DNA of 64,000 bases from an uncultured Caulobacterales bacterium (GCA_938009235.1 CALLIK010000004.1:1-64000); one strand, 5' to 3'. Shown: positions 1 through 8,700, numbered from the stretch's first letter. Notes: generated from the letters alone by a model not told the origin. Program-made: numbers and translations.

Positions 1-77
1 TGCGCCGACTCGCCGCGTTTCCAGCGATCCCATATCTCCGAACGCTGCTCTGTTGAATAATATATACGTCGTCTCAT
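1..77 (-). CDS. IS30-like transposase, N-terminal fragment cut by window edge
   Basis: The reverse strand reads MRRRIYYSTEQRSEIWDRWK and continues off the left edge. A short Arg/Lys start followed by a Q/A-R-x-E-I/M-WDRW segment is typical of the N-terminal helix-turn-helix of IS30-family transposases. Only 25 codons are in the window, so neither the DDE catalytic residues nor intactness can be judged. An ATG with GGAGTGAGCAG just upstream gives a credible start and Shine-Dalgarno. Family assignment is by recognition of this short motif only. Confidence 0.6.
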   Translation of the reverse strand, partial: MRRRIYYSTEQRSEIWDRWKRGESA

Positions 78-90
78 CTGCTCACTCCAG

Positions 91-107
91 TTTAGTAAAA
101 TACTAAA
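91..107. promoter_or_regulatory. 17-bp palindrome upstream of the transposase fragment
   Basis: TTTAGTA-AAA-TACTAAA is a perfect inverted repeat with 7-bp arms, lying 14 bp before the transposase start. The sequence just outside it (TTGCGACGACCGATTGAAACC) resembles an insertion-sequence terminal repeat, so the palindrome probably sits inside the element as promoter or operator DNA. The function is inferred from position only. Confidence 0.35.
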
Positions 108-352
108 GTGTTGCGACGACCGATTGAAACCGCACCCAAAAACGGCCGCTGGTAATGTTTGGCAATCAGGCAGTAAATTGGGCATTAAAGAGCTCGCTAA
201 AGTCCGCGTTCAATATGCGGGGCCTGCGAAACCGTGAAAGTTCAGAGCTAGGTGAACCTATAATAAACTCTAAGATACAGTAAATATTCAATTAACAGAA
301 TATTATGTCTCAGCTCCCATGTCTTTGTAAAATTATAAGGCTGGAGACAGAG

Positions 353-1213
353 ATGTTTAGATTTACGGCATATTTAAGTTTGGTTGGCGCTGTTGCCCTA
401 ACGGCCTGTTCCGTGGTGCCGGAAAATCTGGCGCAACACTCACAAAACCGCGCGCCTGTTTATAAGCAGCCCGTAAATGCGTCCTATCAGACTTCGCAAA
501 ACAGTGCGGCTGTCTCGGATTGCCGACGACGTGAAACAAACCGCGAGCTGATCGGCGGCGCGGTTGGCGGCTCGGCAGGTGCCTATGCAGGTAAGAAACT
601 CATCGGCGGGACCAAAGGTCTGGTTGCGGGCGCGGCCCTTGGCGGCGTAGTCGGCTACGGCATTGGCGATATTTCGGCGGATTGTTCGCCGCCCACGTCC
701 CCATCCTATTCCCCTACCGCCCAGTCCAACGCGCGCTATCAAAGTGCGCCAACTTATAACGCCACAGCCGCCAATTATGCACCCGTGAGTTGCCCCGTTG
801 GCACAAAGCCCCATTCTGGCGGAAGCTGCCTTTTGGACAACCCGAACCAAAGCCTAGAATCCGAGACATTCACAGGTATCCCAGCGCGGACCATTCAACG
901 GGTTCAAATCCCAGCCCGCTCGGAAAATATAATGAGGGCCTCAGCAGCGCCTGCTACGTCGACTGCCCCGTCAGCCTATAGGAGCACAGAGGTCAAGCGT
1001 CAGTCTAGCCCAGAAAGTTATGGTGAAAGTTATGGTGGAAGTTATGGTGGAAATTCTGCTGGTAACTATCGTGTTGTCACCGGAGATACAGTCTATTCAC
1101 TCGCCCGCCAGCGCTGCGTTCCAGTCTCCGCGATTCAAACCTCCAATGGTTTGGACGCCACTTACGGGATTCAGATTGGGCAGAGCCTAAACTTGCCGAA
1201 CAGTCAGTGTTGA
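353..1213 (+). CDS. Lipoprotein with glycine-zipper segment and C-terminal LysM domain
   Basis: 286 aa from the ATG at 353, chosen over the track start because GGAG sits 7 nt upstream and a lipoprotein signal with lipobox LTAC (Cys19) begins there. Residues about 65-106 are a glycine zipper (GGAVGGSAGAYAGKKLIGG and GAALGGVVGYGIGD), as in 17-kDa surface antigen/SlyB-type outer-membrane lipoproteins. A Ser/Tyr/Gly-rich linker follows (GESYGGSYGG), encoded by short tandem repeats. The last ~45 residues form a LysM peptidoglycan-binding domain (YRVVTGDTVYSLARQ...). Inferred role: an envelope lipoprotein that spans or anchors to the outer membrane and holds peptidoglycan. The next gene on the same strand is the broken adhesin-like gene. 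Confidence 0.8.
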   Translation: MFRFTAYLSLVGAVALTACSVVPENLAQHSQNRAPVYKQPVNASYQTSQNSAAVSDCRRRETNRELIGGAVGGSAGAYAGKKLIGGTKGLVAGAALGGVVGYGIGDISADCSPPTSPSYSPTAQSNARYQSAPTYNATAANYAPVSCPVGTKPHSGGSCLLDNPNQSLESETFTGIPARTIQRVQIPARSENIMRASAAPATSTAPSAYRSTEVKRQSSPESYGESYGGSYGGNSAGNYRVVTGDTVYSLARQRCVPVSAIQTSNGLDATYGIQIGQSLNLPNSQC

Positions 1214-1329
1214 GCGACGAATAATTAGTAAAAAGAATGAGTTCCTTGTGCGGACGAACTTTTCATATTTTCTTATTTATCATAAGTTTTGAATCACCAA
1301 AAATACTATTCATCAGCTGGCAATATTAT

Positions 1330-3016
1330 ATGGAAATCATTGTGCATAAGAGTTTTAAAGCAAGTCTAAATAAGCCCGGCATTAGAGAAGGTCAGAAGTC
1401 TAAGCCTTTATCAACCCGTCTATTAACAAAGGTGAGCTTTCCACTCGTCTTCATCCTATTAATGGCAGGTCAAGCTCAAGCGCAGGTGCGAGTAATTGAA
1501 AACCCAAGTTTTGAGGATGGCCCGACACCAGGGAATTACTCTATACATTCCGATGCGCTTCACCCTGGATGGATTTCTACGGATGGTACAATGGAAACCT
1601 GGGCTGACGGTTTTCACGTGCGCGACGCACAAGACGGTGATTATCTTATCGAATTAAACCCTAGAAGCCCTATTGGCTTGTATCAAGAAATTTGTTTGAT
1701 TTCTGGTGAAAGCTTGTCTTGGGACCTATATCACGCGGCTCGCGGAACACGCACAAGCGTAGACCAAACGCTTTTATATGAAGTTATCAGTTTGGACGGC
1801 GGCACGACGCATCAGCAATTGTTCTCTAATACTGTATTTCCAATGGGCTCTTCGGCCTCGAACAATGCGCTTAACTTGTGGGATAATGTTACAGGGTCTA
1901 CGACTTATACTGGTCCAACAGGTGTTCAACGTTTGCAATTTAGGTCCACAAACGCGGGCGGAAGCGGGAACTTTCTAGATAATCGGGAACTTTCTAGATA
2001 ATATTCAAATTGATTTGGTGCCTTTTATAAATTTTGATGGTATCAATACGGTTGATTATGAAAACGTGAACGTAAATCTACCTGTCTTAAAAGTCGTGGG
2101 TGTGGTGACGAGTCCTTTGACGGTTACATTTGGTGCGGTGGCTGCAAGTACGGCAGTTGAAGGCGTTGATTATGACTTTGTCACAAAAACAATTACGATT
2201 CCGGCTGGAACTTATGATGGCACCTCTGCGGCGTCCTTGCAGGAAATTCCTCTAGTGATATATGAAGATGGTGATCATACGGAAGCCGATGAAACAATTA
2301 TCATCGAAATGGTATCAGCCCTAGCCGCTGATCCTGCTTTTAATCCTGTTATAGCCAATGATGATTGCACGGTGTCCGCGCAGACTCCGACCATCACCCA
2401 CACGATCTTGAATCAACTTCTTATTGAATCAGTGGTTGAGAGCTTTCCTACTATCGATGGTACAGCAGGTGGTGTAACCACATCAGTTCTTGCAAGTGAT
2501 GAGTTGAACAGCGCGCCTGCTGATCCTGTAGATGTGACGTTAACTGTTGGCGCTTCGGATCCAGAGTTAACGCTTGATCCTGCAACGGGATTCATCACGG
2601 TCGCTCCGGGCACAGCCGGGGGGACTTATACCGTTGAATATACGATCTGCGAAATTGCGAACCCGACAAATTGCTCCACTGTTGTTGAGACTGTCACAGT
2701 TATTCAACCTTCACTTTCAATGACAAAGGTCGCTGATGATACAGGGCCTCACACAGCTGGTGACGTTGTGACTTACACATATACCGTAGTGAATGATGGA
2801 AACACGACTATTCGAGGTGTAGCGATTACAGATACGCATAACGGCTCTGATCCAGCACCTGTACCCGGAAATGAAACGCTTTCAACGGACGCAGCGCCGA
2901 CGGGTGATTCAACCGATGCAGTCGTAGACGGATCGTGGGATGTTCTCGCGCCGGGTGATGTTGTGACATTTACAGGCACATATACGGTCACGCAAACGGA
3001 CGTCGAAAATTTGTAA
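1330..3016 (+). pseudogene. Secreted multidomain adhesin-like gene split by a frameshift
   Basis: Two ORFs (1237-2001 and 2015-3016) are pieces of one gene. The first has a signal peptide (SFPLVFILLMAGQAQAQ) after a long basic N-terminus, then a carbohydrate-binding-like module starting at NPSFEDG. The second has a Calx-beta-like module (GVDYDFVTKTITIPAGTYDG ... EDGDHTEADETI), a cadherin-like stretch, and a C-terminal DUF11/DUF7507-type domain (LSMTKVADDTG...). Deleting one copy of a 19-bp tandem duplication at 1965-2002 joins them in frame as ...GNFLDNIQIDLVPF. The intact product would be about 555 aa. The start is uncertain: the ATG at 1330 is used because the upstream 31 residues look unlike a signal sequence. 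It may be phase-variable, decayed, or an assembly error. The C-terminus matches that of the 9125-11575 gene. Confidence 0.75.
1965..2002. repeat. 19-bp perfect tandem duplication inside a coding region
   Basis: CGGGAACTTTCTAGATAAT occurs twice back to back (1965-1983 and 1984-2002). Nineteen is not a multiple of three, so the second copy shifts the frame by one base and brings TAA into frame at 1999. This is directly visible. Confidence 0.97.
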
Positions 3017-3027
3017 TAAATAAACGT

Positions 3028-3068
3028 AAGTATCCATTGGCTCATTATGGGCTGATGGATACTTTTTT
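3028..3068 (+). terminator. Rho-independent terminator after the split adhesin-like gene
   Basis: AAGTATCCAT and ATGGATACTT form a 10-bp stem followed directly by a run of T, 12 nt after the stop codon. Confidence 0.8.
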
Positions 3069-3320
3069 AATTTTAAACTACTACTGATTGCCCAAATTAG
3101 CGGACATAGCTGAGCGTCCTAAACTCGCCTCAAGTAAGCCGCTGAGCTTACGCCTGTTTTGGGAGTGATACTGGCTTTAGGTTTGAATTTTCTAACTCTT
3201 ATTCTATTATCAATATGGGTATTCTCATAGGCCTTTACAGAGGTTTTTGTTTAGAGATTTATTTTGAATTCAGAGTTTTGATAATATTTTTTTGAGGGCG
3301 AGACTCATTGATCATTTGGA

Positions 3321-3554
3321 TTAATTAGACACGTTTTCAACCAACATTACTTTCCACGATGCGAAGCTGGCGACTAAGAACGGCATTAGATATGTCAGGC
3401 AAACTTTCGGCCAGTTCAGCGACGCCCCCTTCATGAGTACGTCGCCTTGATTGATTATATTCAGAACCGTTCCCACGACTATCATGACCGCAATGCTATT
3501 GTAGAGAATTGGCCGCGAGAGGACGCGGCGCAAGGCAGAGAGATGTTTTGACAT
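3321..3554 (-). CDS. nrtS: NrtS-like small nitrate/nitrite transporter
   Basis: 77 aa with two hydrophobic segments (about residues 18-36 and 49-68). The pattern VGTVLNIINQGD ... LNWPKVCLTYLMPFLVASFAS matches the short NrtS family, described as small nitrate/nitrite membrane transporters. The ATG overlaps the hmp stop codon by one base (TAATG), so the two are translationally coupled. Placement behind an NO dioxygenase, whose product is nitrate, fits nitrate movement across the inner membrane. Family assignment is from sequence recognition. Confidence 0.8.
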   Translation of the reverse strand: MSKHLSALRRVLSRPILYNSIAVMIVVGTVLNIINQGDVLMKGASLNWPKVCLTYLMPFLVASFASWKVMLVENVSN

Positions 3555-4759
3555 TATGTTTTGGGGCCAAACGCTTCGGAACGAATTTGGTCTGCGGAAA
3601 CACCCGATGTCAACAAAATGTCTTCCATTGCAGACATAAAGCCTGATGGGCCACAGATGTAGAATTTTGCTGCGAGTATATTACAGCTGCGTTGAATGAG
3701 GTCCACGTCAACAAATCCAGAACTCGTACCTTCAGCTAGGATTTCAGACCTAATATCAGAATAGCGATTATGCGTCGTTAGCCGAGTATGTGATTTTTCA
3801 AGCGCATCAATCTCGCTTTTGAAGGCTTGTGTGTTTGGATTTAAGCAGGCGTGAATGAATGCCACAGGCCGTTTTCGCTCGCTCGCGAGCTCTGTTTTTA
3901 ACATAGCGTAGAGAGGCGTAATGCCTACGCCGCCCGCCAGAAGAACAATCTCATTCGTGTCATCTTGGTCATCCAAAAAGAACTCACCACAAGGCGGACC
4001 GACTTCAATCGTGTCGCCTTGCGTAATCTCCGAATGTAGCAGGTTTGAAGCATGTCCTTTGGTATGGGGACCATCAATGCCATCTTCGCGCTTAACGCTA
4101 ATTCGGAAATGGTCACGGTTGGGGGAGTCCGAAAGACTATAGTTACGCATCGTTGTTGACCCTTCCGCAGTTGGAAGACGGAGAGTGATATATTGGCCTG
4201 GAAGAAAGTCCGGAAGGTCTTTGCCATCTACAGGCGTGAGGTAGAATGACGTGATGACTGAGCTTTCTTCACGTTTTTTGGAGACAGTAAAATCTTTGAA
4301 GCCGCTCCAACCGCCATTGAGTTTCAAATTATCACTTACGATAGCTTCTTCGCGCGTGGCCAGTATATCGGCGAGAAAGTTATAGGCCTCGCCCCATGCC
4401 GTTAAAACGTCATCCGTGGCGGCCTCGCCGAGTACATCGCTTATTGCGCCTAGCAAATTACTTCCGACGATAGGGTAATGTTCGCGTTTCACCATAAGGG
4501 AGACATGCTTTTGAGAAATTAGTTCTACCGCGTTGGTTAAAACCTCTAAATTTTCGATGTTCTTTGCATAGGCGACGATAGCGGCTGCCAATGCTTTTTG
4601 TTGGCGGCCCGCTTTCTGGTTCGCAGGATTAAAGAACGGCATCACCTCTGGGTTATATTCGAACATTCTTTCGTAAAAGCGACTGGTAAGCGTAACGCCG
4701 TGTTCTTCTAAGGCTGGAATTGTGAGCTGTACGGTTGAGATAGTGTGTTCAGAGAGCAT
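3554..4759 (-). CDS. hmp: Flavohemoprotein, nitric oxide dioxygenase
   Basis: 401 aa, close to the family length of about 395-400. The start is set at MLSEHTISTVQLTIP (4759), which aligns with the Hmp N-terminus; the longer track ORF begins at a TTG and adds 26 unsupported residues. The order is globin domain (~1-140, proximal His in ISQKHVS), FAD-binding reductase domain (RNYSLSDSPN, ~205), then NAD(P)-binding domain (LLAGGVGITPLYAML; YICGPSGFM near the end). The enzyme converts NO plus O2 to nitrate in the cytoplasm using NAD(P)H. It is the middle gene of a three-gene operon with nrtS downstream and a small membrane protein upstream, behind a palindrome typical of NsrR control. Confidence 0.95.
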   Translation of the reverse strand: MLSEHTISTVQLTIPALEEHGVTLTSRFYERMFEYNPEVMPFFNPANQKAGRQQKALAAAIVAYAKNIENLEVLTNAVELISQKHVSLMVKREHYPIVGSNLLGAISDVLGEAATDDVLTAWGEAYNFLADILATREEAIVSDNLKLNGGWSGFKDFTVSKKREESSVITSFYLTPVDGKDLPDFLPGQYITLRLPTAEGSTTMRNYSLSDSPNRDHFRISVKREDGIDGPHTKGHASNLLHSEITQGDTIEVGPPCGEFFLDDQDDTNEIVLLAGGVGITPLYAMLKTELASERKRPVAFIHACLNPNTQAFKSEIDALEKSHTRLTTHNRYSDIRSEILAEGTSSGFVDVDLIQRSCNILAAKFYICGPSGFMSAMEDILLTSGVSADQIRSEAFGPKT

Positions 4760-4869
4760 GAAATCTGTCCATAAAATTAGGCATGACGAAACATCACGCC
4801 GTAGATTAAAACGAAGTTTAAGGTGAATGTCGCTCAATTTTCATTGAGCCTATTTTGGGGGTGTTGGGT

Positions 4870-5088
4870 TTAAGTTTTCAGAGTGAAAATTAAGGCGAAA
4901 TATACGACGATTACACTCCAGAATATCATATTGAACATGCTTCGCATGATCCCGCCATCTTGTTCAGGTGTCACGCCAAGCGCGTTGATGAGAACTGTTC
5001 CAGGAAACAGGAAGGCCGCCGCAAGAAATTTGATCATGAATGCGATCTTTTTTAGGCAAGGGGACGCACTAAGTTTCTGGCGGGGCAT
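4870..5088 (-). CDS. Small two-segment membrane protein of the hmp operon
   Basis: 72 aa from the ATG at 5088 (MPRQKLSASP...), chosen because GGAG lies 6 nt upstream; the track start at 5100 falls inside the palindromic operator. Two hydrophobic stretches (about 17-38 and 52-70) flank a short loop LGVTPEQDGG. I do not recognise the family. It is the first gene behind the NsrR-like site and about 110 bp before hmp on the same strand, so it is probably induced by nitric oxide with hmp-nrtS. Confidence 0.7.
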   Translation of the reverse strand: MPRQKLSASPCLKKIAFMIKFLAAAFLFPGTVLINALGVTPEQDGGIMRSMFNMIFWSVIVVYFALIFTLKT

Positions 5089-5097
5089 GATATTCTC

Positions 5098-5124
5098 CAT
5101 AGGTGTATTTTATATACACCTATG
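5098..5124 (-). promoter_or_regulatory. NsrR-like operator palindrome
   Basis: CATAGGTGTAT-TTTAT-ATACACCTATG is a perfect inverted repeat with 11-bp arms and a 5-bp spacer. Arm sequence and spacing resemble the NsrR box (roughly AAGATGYATTT-N-AAATRCATCTT). It lies immediately upstream of the small membrane protein-hmp-nrtS operon. A TATAAA hexamer sits in its centre on the minus strand, so binding would block the -10 region. No nsrR gene is in the window; assignment rests on the motif and the hmp context. Confidence 0.75.
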
Positions 5125-5317
5125 TGGGGTGTCGATTAAAAGCAATATATAATATACACTTTATAGCATTTTTATGAAACCAGCCTTTTAAACTATGTTT
5201 GTGGTTATAATTTCGCGTTTTAGGAAGACCAGACGGCTTTGCTCGCCCAAGACATAGATATGGCTCGGGCGATTTAAATTATGTGAGAGGTGGGTTTTGC
5301 GCGTGGTAGTTTCAGGT

Positions 5318-5335
5318 GACCGCTCTAGGGCGGTC
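5318..5335 (-). terminator. Stem-loop after the 5362-5721 gene
   Basis: GACCGC-TCTAGG-GCGGTC forms a 6-bp GC-rich hairpin 27 bp beyond the stop of the minus-strand gene. No strong T-run follows, so it is a weak terminator candidate. Confidence 0.3.
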
Positions 5336-5361
5336 CCTTTAGGTCAAGCATTTAGCGGTCT

Positions 5362-5721
5362 CTATTTTGAGTTAAGAGACTCTGCGCTGAAATAGACTGG
5401 GATTGGCGAGTTTTTAGTCTCGCTTTTAAACACAAATCGAGTTGGCTCGGTGTGAGTCGCGTTATTCGCCTCAATCTTACGGCCGTAAACTTTTCCAACG
5501 GACATATTCGTTTTTCCAGCCTGAACGGGCACGGCTTTAACGATGCGTTTTGTTCTAGAACGTGTCGTCGTTGCGACAGGCTTTACGAGTTTTGATGTTT
5601 CAATGGATGTAGCTTGGTTGACGGTGGCATTTGACGTAGCAGATTGTGCTGCAGCAACGCTAGGGATTCCGAAACATAGGGCTATAACCGCAATAGACTT
5701 TACAGTTTTATACTTCGACAC
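5362..5721 (-). CDS. Small secreted protein of unknown function
   Basis: 119 aa from a GTG at 5721, preferred over the track start because AGGAG lies 7 nt upstream. It has a clear signal peptide (IAVIALCFGIPSVAAAQS) and then a low-complexity Ser/Thr/Val/Lys-rich mature region with a basic patch (TRSRTKRIVKAV) and no cysteines. No family recognised. A CtrA-like box lies about 75-90 bp upstream. Likely periplasmic or secreted. Confidence 0.6.
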   Translation of the reverse strand: MSKYKTVKSIAVIALCFGIPSVAAAQSATSNATVNQATSIETSKLVKPVATTTRSRTKRIVKAVPVQAGKTNMSVGKVYGRKIEANNATHTEPTRFVFKSETKNSPIPVYFSAESLNSK

Positions 5722-5794
5722 GTTCTCTCTCCTTTTTCGACAGTGCAACATTTACGCCAAACGCATTGAATGAACCCTGAACGTATTCAAAAAC

Positions 5795-5812
5795 ATGGTT
5801 AACGGGCGTTAA
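5795..5812 (-). promoter_or_regulatory. CtrA-like binding motif
   Basis: The minus strand reads TTAACGCCCGTTAACCAT: a TTAA half-site, 6 nt, then TTAACCAT, which is the strong CtrA half-site of Caulobacter-type Alphaproteobacteria. It lies upstream of the 5362-5721 secreted protein gene. The classic description has a 7-nt spacer, so this is one base short. Regulation by CtrA is inferred. Confidence 0.4.
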
Positions 5813-5959
5813 GATGCGAGGTTTACGCAGACGTTTAACTGGAAAGAGGTGGGGCCCGTGAGTTCGAAGGCCAAGACAATTTGAAAATAGGTCATAGCCT
5901 ATGCGCAAGGGGCATTTATTTCACGACGGGTATTGGAGGTCTTGAATTAGGCGTTTGGC

Positions 5960-6352
5960 CTAACTTGCAAGCCGCGAGTCTAAATTCCAAACGGTACAGG
6001 CAACCTTTAGAAAGTTGTCTTCAAACGGATGTTTTCGACCATCAGACATGGCGACCTTTAAGAGTGCGATGGTGATGTCTTTCTTGTTTTCGACCGTATT
6101 CAGGCTATGTAATATCCTGGAAACACTACGGTCAAAGAACATCGGGGAGACACGAATGGCGAGGTCATCTTGGTGCTGTATGAACCAATCTTCTGCCATA
6201 TGACGGGTTAGCATAAGCTTAGGGTTTACAATGTCCCTGAGTTCCATAGCGGCGTCTTTGAAGGCTTCGATTTCTTCCTCTAAAACTTTTCCGTCTACCA
6301 AAATCATCATGCAAAGTAATGCGAGTGTATCGTTCCAATGTTGTGATTGCAT
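5960..6352 (-). CDS. TerB-like helical protein
   Basis: 130 aa, all-helical in appearance, with LCMMILVDGKVLEEEIEAF near the start and VAMSDGRKHPFEDNFLKVA near the end. These are two copies of the acidic D-G-x-x-x-x-x-E pattern found in TerB/DUF533-type proteins. No signal peptide or membrane segment. It resembles the protein at 36199-36627 in length and motif spacing, so the two are likely distant paralogs. TerB-fold proteins are linked to tellurite and stress response but also occur as stand-alone cytosolic proteins; function here is unknown. Confidence 0.6.
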   Translation of the reverse strand: MQSQHWNDTLALLCMMILVDGKVLEEEIEAFKDAAMELRDIVNPKLMLTRHMAEDWFIQHQDDLAIRVSPMFFDRSVSRILHSLNTVENKKDITIALLKVAMSDGRKHPFEDNFLKVACTVWNLDSRLAS

Positions 6353-6463
6353 AACGAAATTTCTACTTCAGCCTATGTTCGTATTTTTTATTCTGTGAAC
6401 GCTTCTGGTGAACATTTTCTTAATTCTTGCCTGTTTAAGATATGCGTTGGGCCAATTCAGGGC

Positions 6464-6724
6464 ATGTTTGTTGTCCTCATTAGCGTGCCACAAGCTGTCG
6501 GAATTTACGCCGTCTTGAGGTGGGCGCGAGCCCGCACATTCATAGAATATACGAGTGTGAGTGGTGTGCTATCGACCTTGGTTGTTCTGCCATCCCTCGG
6601 GAATGCGGCTTTATTCGTCGGCACGCCGCTCGCGTTACTCGCGTTGGATTACGGGCATTTCTTGTTTGGATATGCTTTGATTTCGTTCGTCTTATTTATC
6701 ATTGCGCCTAGGTCCGCCAAATAG
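6464..6724 (+). CDS. Possible small hydrophobic membrane protein
   Basis: 86 aa from the ATG at 6464. The track ORF starts at a TTG overlapping the divergent TerB-like gene and is less likely. Three hydrophobic stretches are visible (MFVVLISVPQAVGIYAVL, GVLSTLVVLPSLGNAALFVG, FLFGYALISFVLFIIA). The ribosome site is poor (AGGG close to the ATG). No family recognised; a spurious ORF cannot be excluded. Confidence 0.4.
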   Translation: MFVVLISVPQAVGIYAVLRWARARTFIEYTSVSGVLSTLVVLPSLGNAALFVGTPLALLALDYGHFLFGYALISFVLFIIAPRSAK

Positions 6725-6734
6725 AGCAGGGCGC

Positions 6735-6760
6735 TCTCATCCCCAGTGATAGGGATGAGA
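6735..6760 (+). terminator. Stem-loop between convergent genes
   Basis: TCTCATCCC and GGGATGAGA form a perfect 9-bp stem with an 8-nt loop, between the end of the plus-strand ORF at 6724 and the stop of the minus-strand peptidase at 6775. The following bases (TATATTTGTG) are only weakly T-rich. It could serve either strand. Confidence 0.45.
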
Positions 6761-6774
6761 TATATTTGTGTCTC

Positions 6775-8700
6775 TTACTCCGCAAGGATATCGCTGATGC
6801 GGCGTTGCGCGATGGGGTGGTATCCTGCCTTGGCTTTGGCGAAGATGCGGTTGGCCATCTCGGCTTGACCGTTGTCTTTCAATGCGCCGTAAAGACGGTA
6901 GATGAACTTCCCGCGTCCGACGGACATTAGAAATTTCTCGAGTTCTGGCATGGCAGGTTCGTAACCAACCTTGATAGCTTGCATGTACCACGCAAACGCT
7001 GTCTCGGCGTTTTGTGTGCCTGTCAGCTCAAACGCCTCGTCAAGTTGTTCCATGCCTTCTTTCGTAACAGCATTGCCTAGTTTGTCATTCGATAGGGAGC
7101 TTAGAAAATGCAACCATTCATGCGTTGACCAATCGTTCGCATTTTTTTTCAAGTCGGATATATTGCCGTCGCCTGCGGAAAAAGTATTCCATGCAAACTC
7201 TACTTTCTCAAACGCATCGGATTCCGGGGTGCGCGCCGTCGGCGGAAGGCCCGGCCCGTAAACCCACGCATCAAGTTCTGCGCGCGTGAGGGCGTCCAGA
7301 TTATCCTTATGTAAATTCACATGCAGATAGGCAATGAAATCTTCTGTTGTTACGGATTGAAAAGCATTGTCGTTAAACCAAGCCTTGAGGAACGGGTCAA
7401 ATTTCTCGCGTCCAAAACGATCTTCGAGGAAGAACAGAAAATTCGCGCCCTTAATATAAGAGACAAGCGTAAAGGCGTCGTCAGGATGCTCCATGTCATC
7501 AGGTAATTTAAGGTGCGTCAACTCTGGCCGCTTGGCCTCAGATATCGCCCGTTTCAAACCCTCCATATCCAGCGCTTGTTCCATCACCGCTCGGCCTTCG
7601 CCGTAGAGCTCTTCCATGACGCGGTTTTCGACATAACTCGTGAAGCCTTCATTCAACCACGCATCACGCCAATTCGAATTGGTCACAAGATTGCCAGACC
7701 AACTATGCGCTAGCTCATGCGCGACAACATTGGTGAGGGATTTATCGCCCGCAATAAGTGTCGGTGTCATGAAAGACAGACGCGGGTTTTCCATACCGCC
7801 AAAGGGGAAGCTCGGCGGCAGCACGATCAAATCATAACGACCCCAGCGATATGGCCCGTAAAGCTCTGTATTGGCGACCTCCATCATCGGCGTTTCTGCA
7901 AATTCTTTGGCCGCCGCACTCAGGATGTATTCTTCTGCATAGACGCCGATGGTGTCATTGATGGCTTTGAATTTAATATCGCCGACTGCAATCGCGATCA
8001 GATAGCTCGGGATGGGTTGCGGCATAGAGAATTTCCAATTGCCGTCATCGTCTTGCCCGTCTTGGGAGGCACTCATCAGCGGCAGCAAGCCGTCAGGCAC
8101 GCGCAGCGACGCTTCATATGTCAGGCGCACCGCAGGCGTATCTTGAACGGGCAACATTGTCCGCGCATTAATCGCTTGCGCTTGAGAGAACAGATAAGGT
8201 TTCTTCTTACCCGCCGTCTGCGCAGGGGTGAGCCATTGTAGGCCCTCTGCGGTGGGGCTCGTTTCATAGATGATCCGAACATGTTCTGCGTCCGCGCCAA
8301 TGGCGATACTCATGGCGGAGCCTAGAACGGGGTCCGCGTCCGCCAACGTATAGTCTGCGGGCATCCAGCCGTCTTTTGTTTCAAGAGAGACAGCCTTGAT
8401 CAACAGATCTTTGGTGTCGAGCGTCAGGGTCTGCGCGCCTGCGGTGAGGCGTTCAAACCGCAATGTGACTGCGCCGTCGAGAACTTTGCGGTCAAAATTA
8501 ACATCTAAATCCAACGCCGCATGTTTAACGACAACCTCTTGGTAATTGGCGTAAGTGAATTGGTCAGCGGTAAAGAACCGCTCGGCAGGCACCACAGCGC
8601 TCGCCTCGACGGGCGCACTTGATGTATTGGGGGAACATGCGGAGAGGGCAAAGCCCGCGGCTACGCAAAGGGTGAAGGGTATTAAACGCGAATTTGTCAT
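6775..8700 (-). CDS. M1-family zinc aminopeptidase lipoprotein
   Basis: 641 aa with lipoprotein signal and lipobox LSAC (Cys22). The N-terminal beta domain leads to the exopeptidase motif GGMENP and, about 25 residues later, the zinc site HELAHSW with the third ligand Glu in WLNEGFTSYVE. The C-terminal ~120 residues match the helical leukotriene-A4-hydrolase C-terminal domain (AFAWYMQAIKVGYEP ... FIYRLYGAL). Expected role: removal of N-terminal residues from peptides at the cell envelope. GGAG 7 nt upstream supports the ATG. No operon partner is visible. Confidence 0.92.
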   Translation of the reverse strand: MTNSRLIPFTLCVAAGFALSACSPNTSSAPVEASAVVPAERFFTADQFTYANYQEVVVKHAALDLDVNFDRKVLDGAVTLRFERLTAGAQTLTLDTKDLLIKAVSLETKDGWMPADYTLADADPVLGSAMSIAIGADAEHVRIIYETSPTAEGLQWLTPAQTAGKKKPYLFSQAQAINARTMLPVQDTPAVRLTYEASLRVPDGLLPLMSASQDGQDDDGNWKFSMPQPIPSYLIAIAVGDIKFKAINDTIGVYAEEYILSAAAKEFAETPMMEVANTELYGPYRWGRYDLIVLPPSFPFGGMENPRLSFMTPTLIAGDKSLTNVVAHELAHSWSGNLVTNSNWRDAWLNEGFTSYVENRVMEELYGEGRAVMEQALDMEGLKRAISEAKRPELTHLKLPDDMEHPDDAFTLVSYIKGANFLFFLEDRFGREKFDPFLKAWFNDNAFQSVTTEDFIAYLHVNLHKDNLDALTRAELDAWVYGPGLPPTARTPESDAFEKVEFAWNTFSAGDGNISDLKKNANDWSTHEWLHFLSSLSNDKLGNAVTKEGMEQLDEAFELTGTQNAETAFAWYMQAIKVGYEPAMPELEKFLMSVGRGKFIYRLYGALKDNGQAEMANRIFAKAKAGYHPIAQRRISDILAE

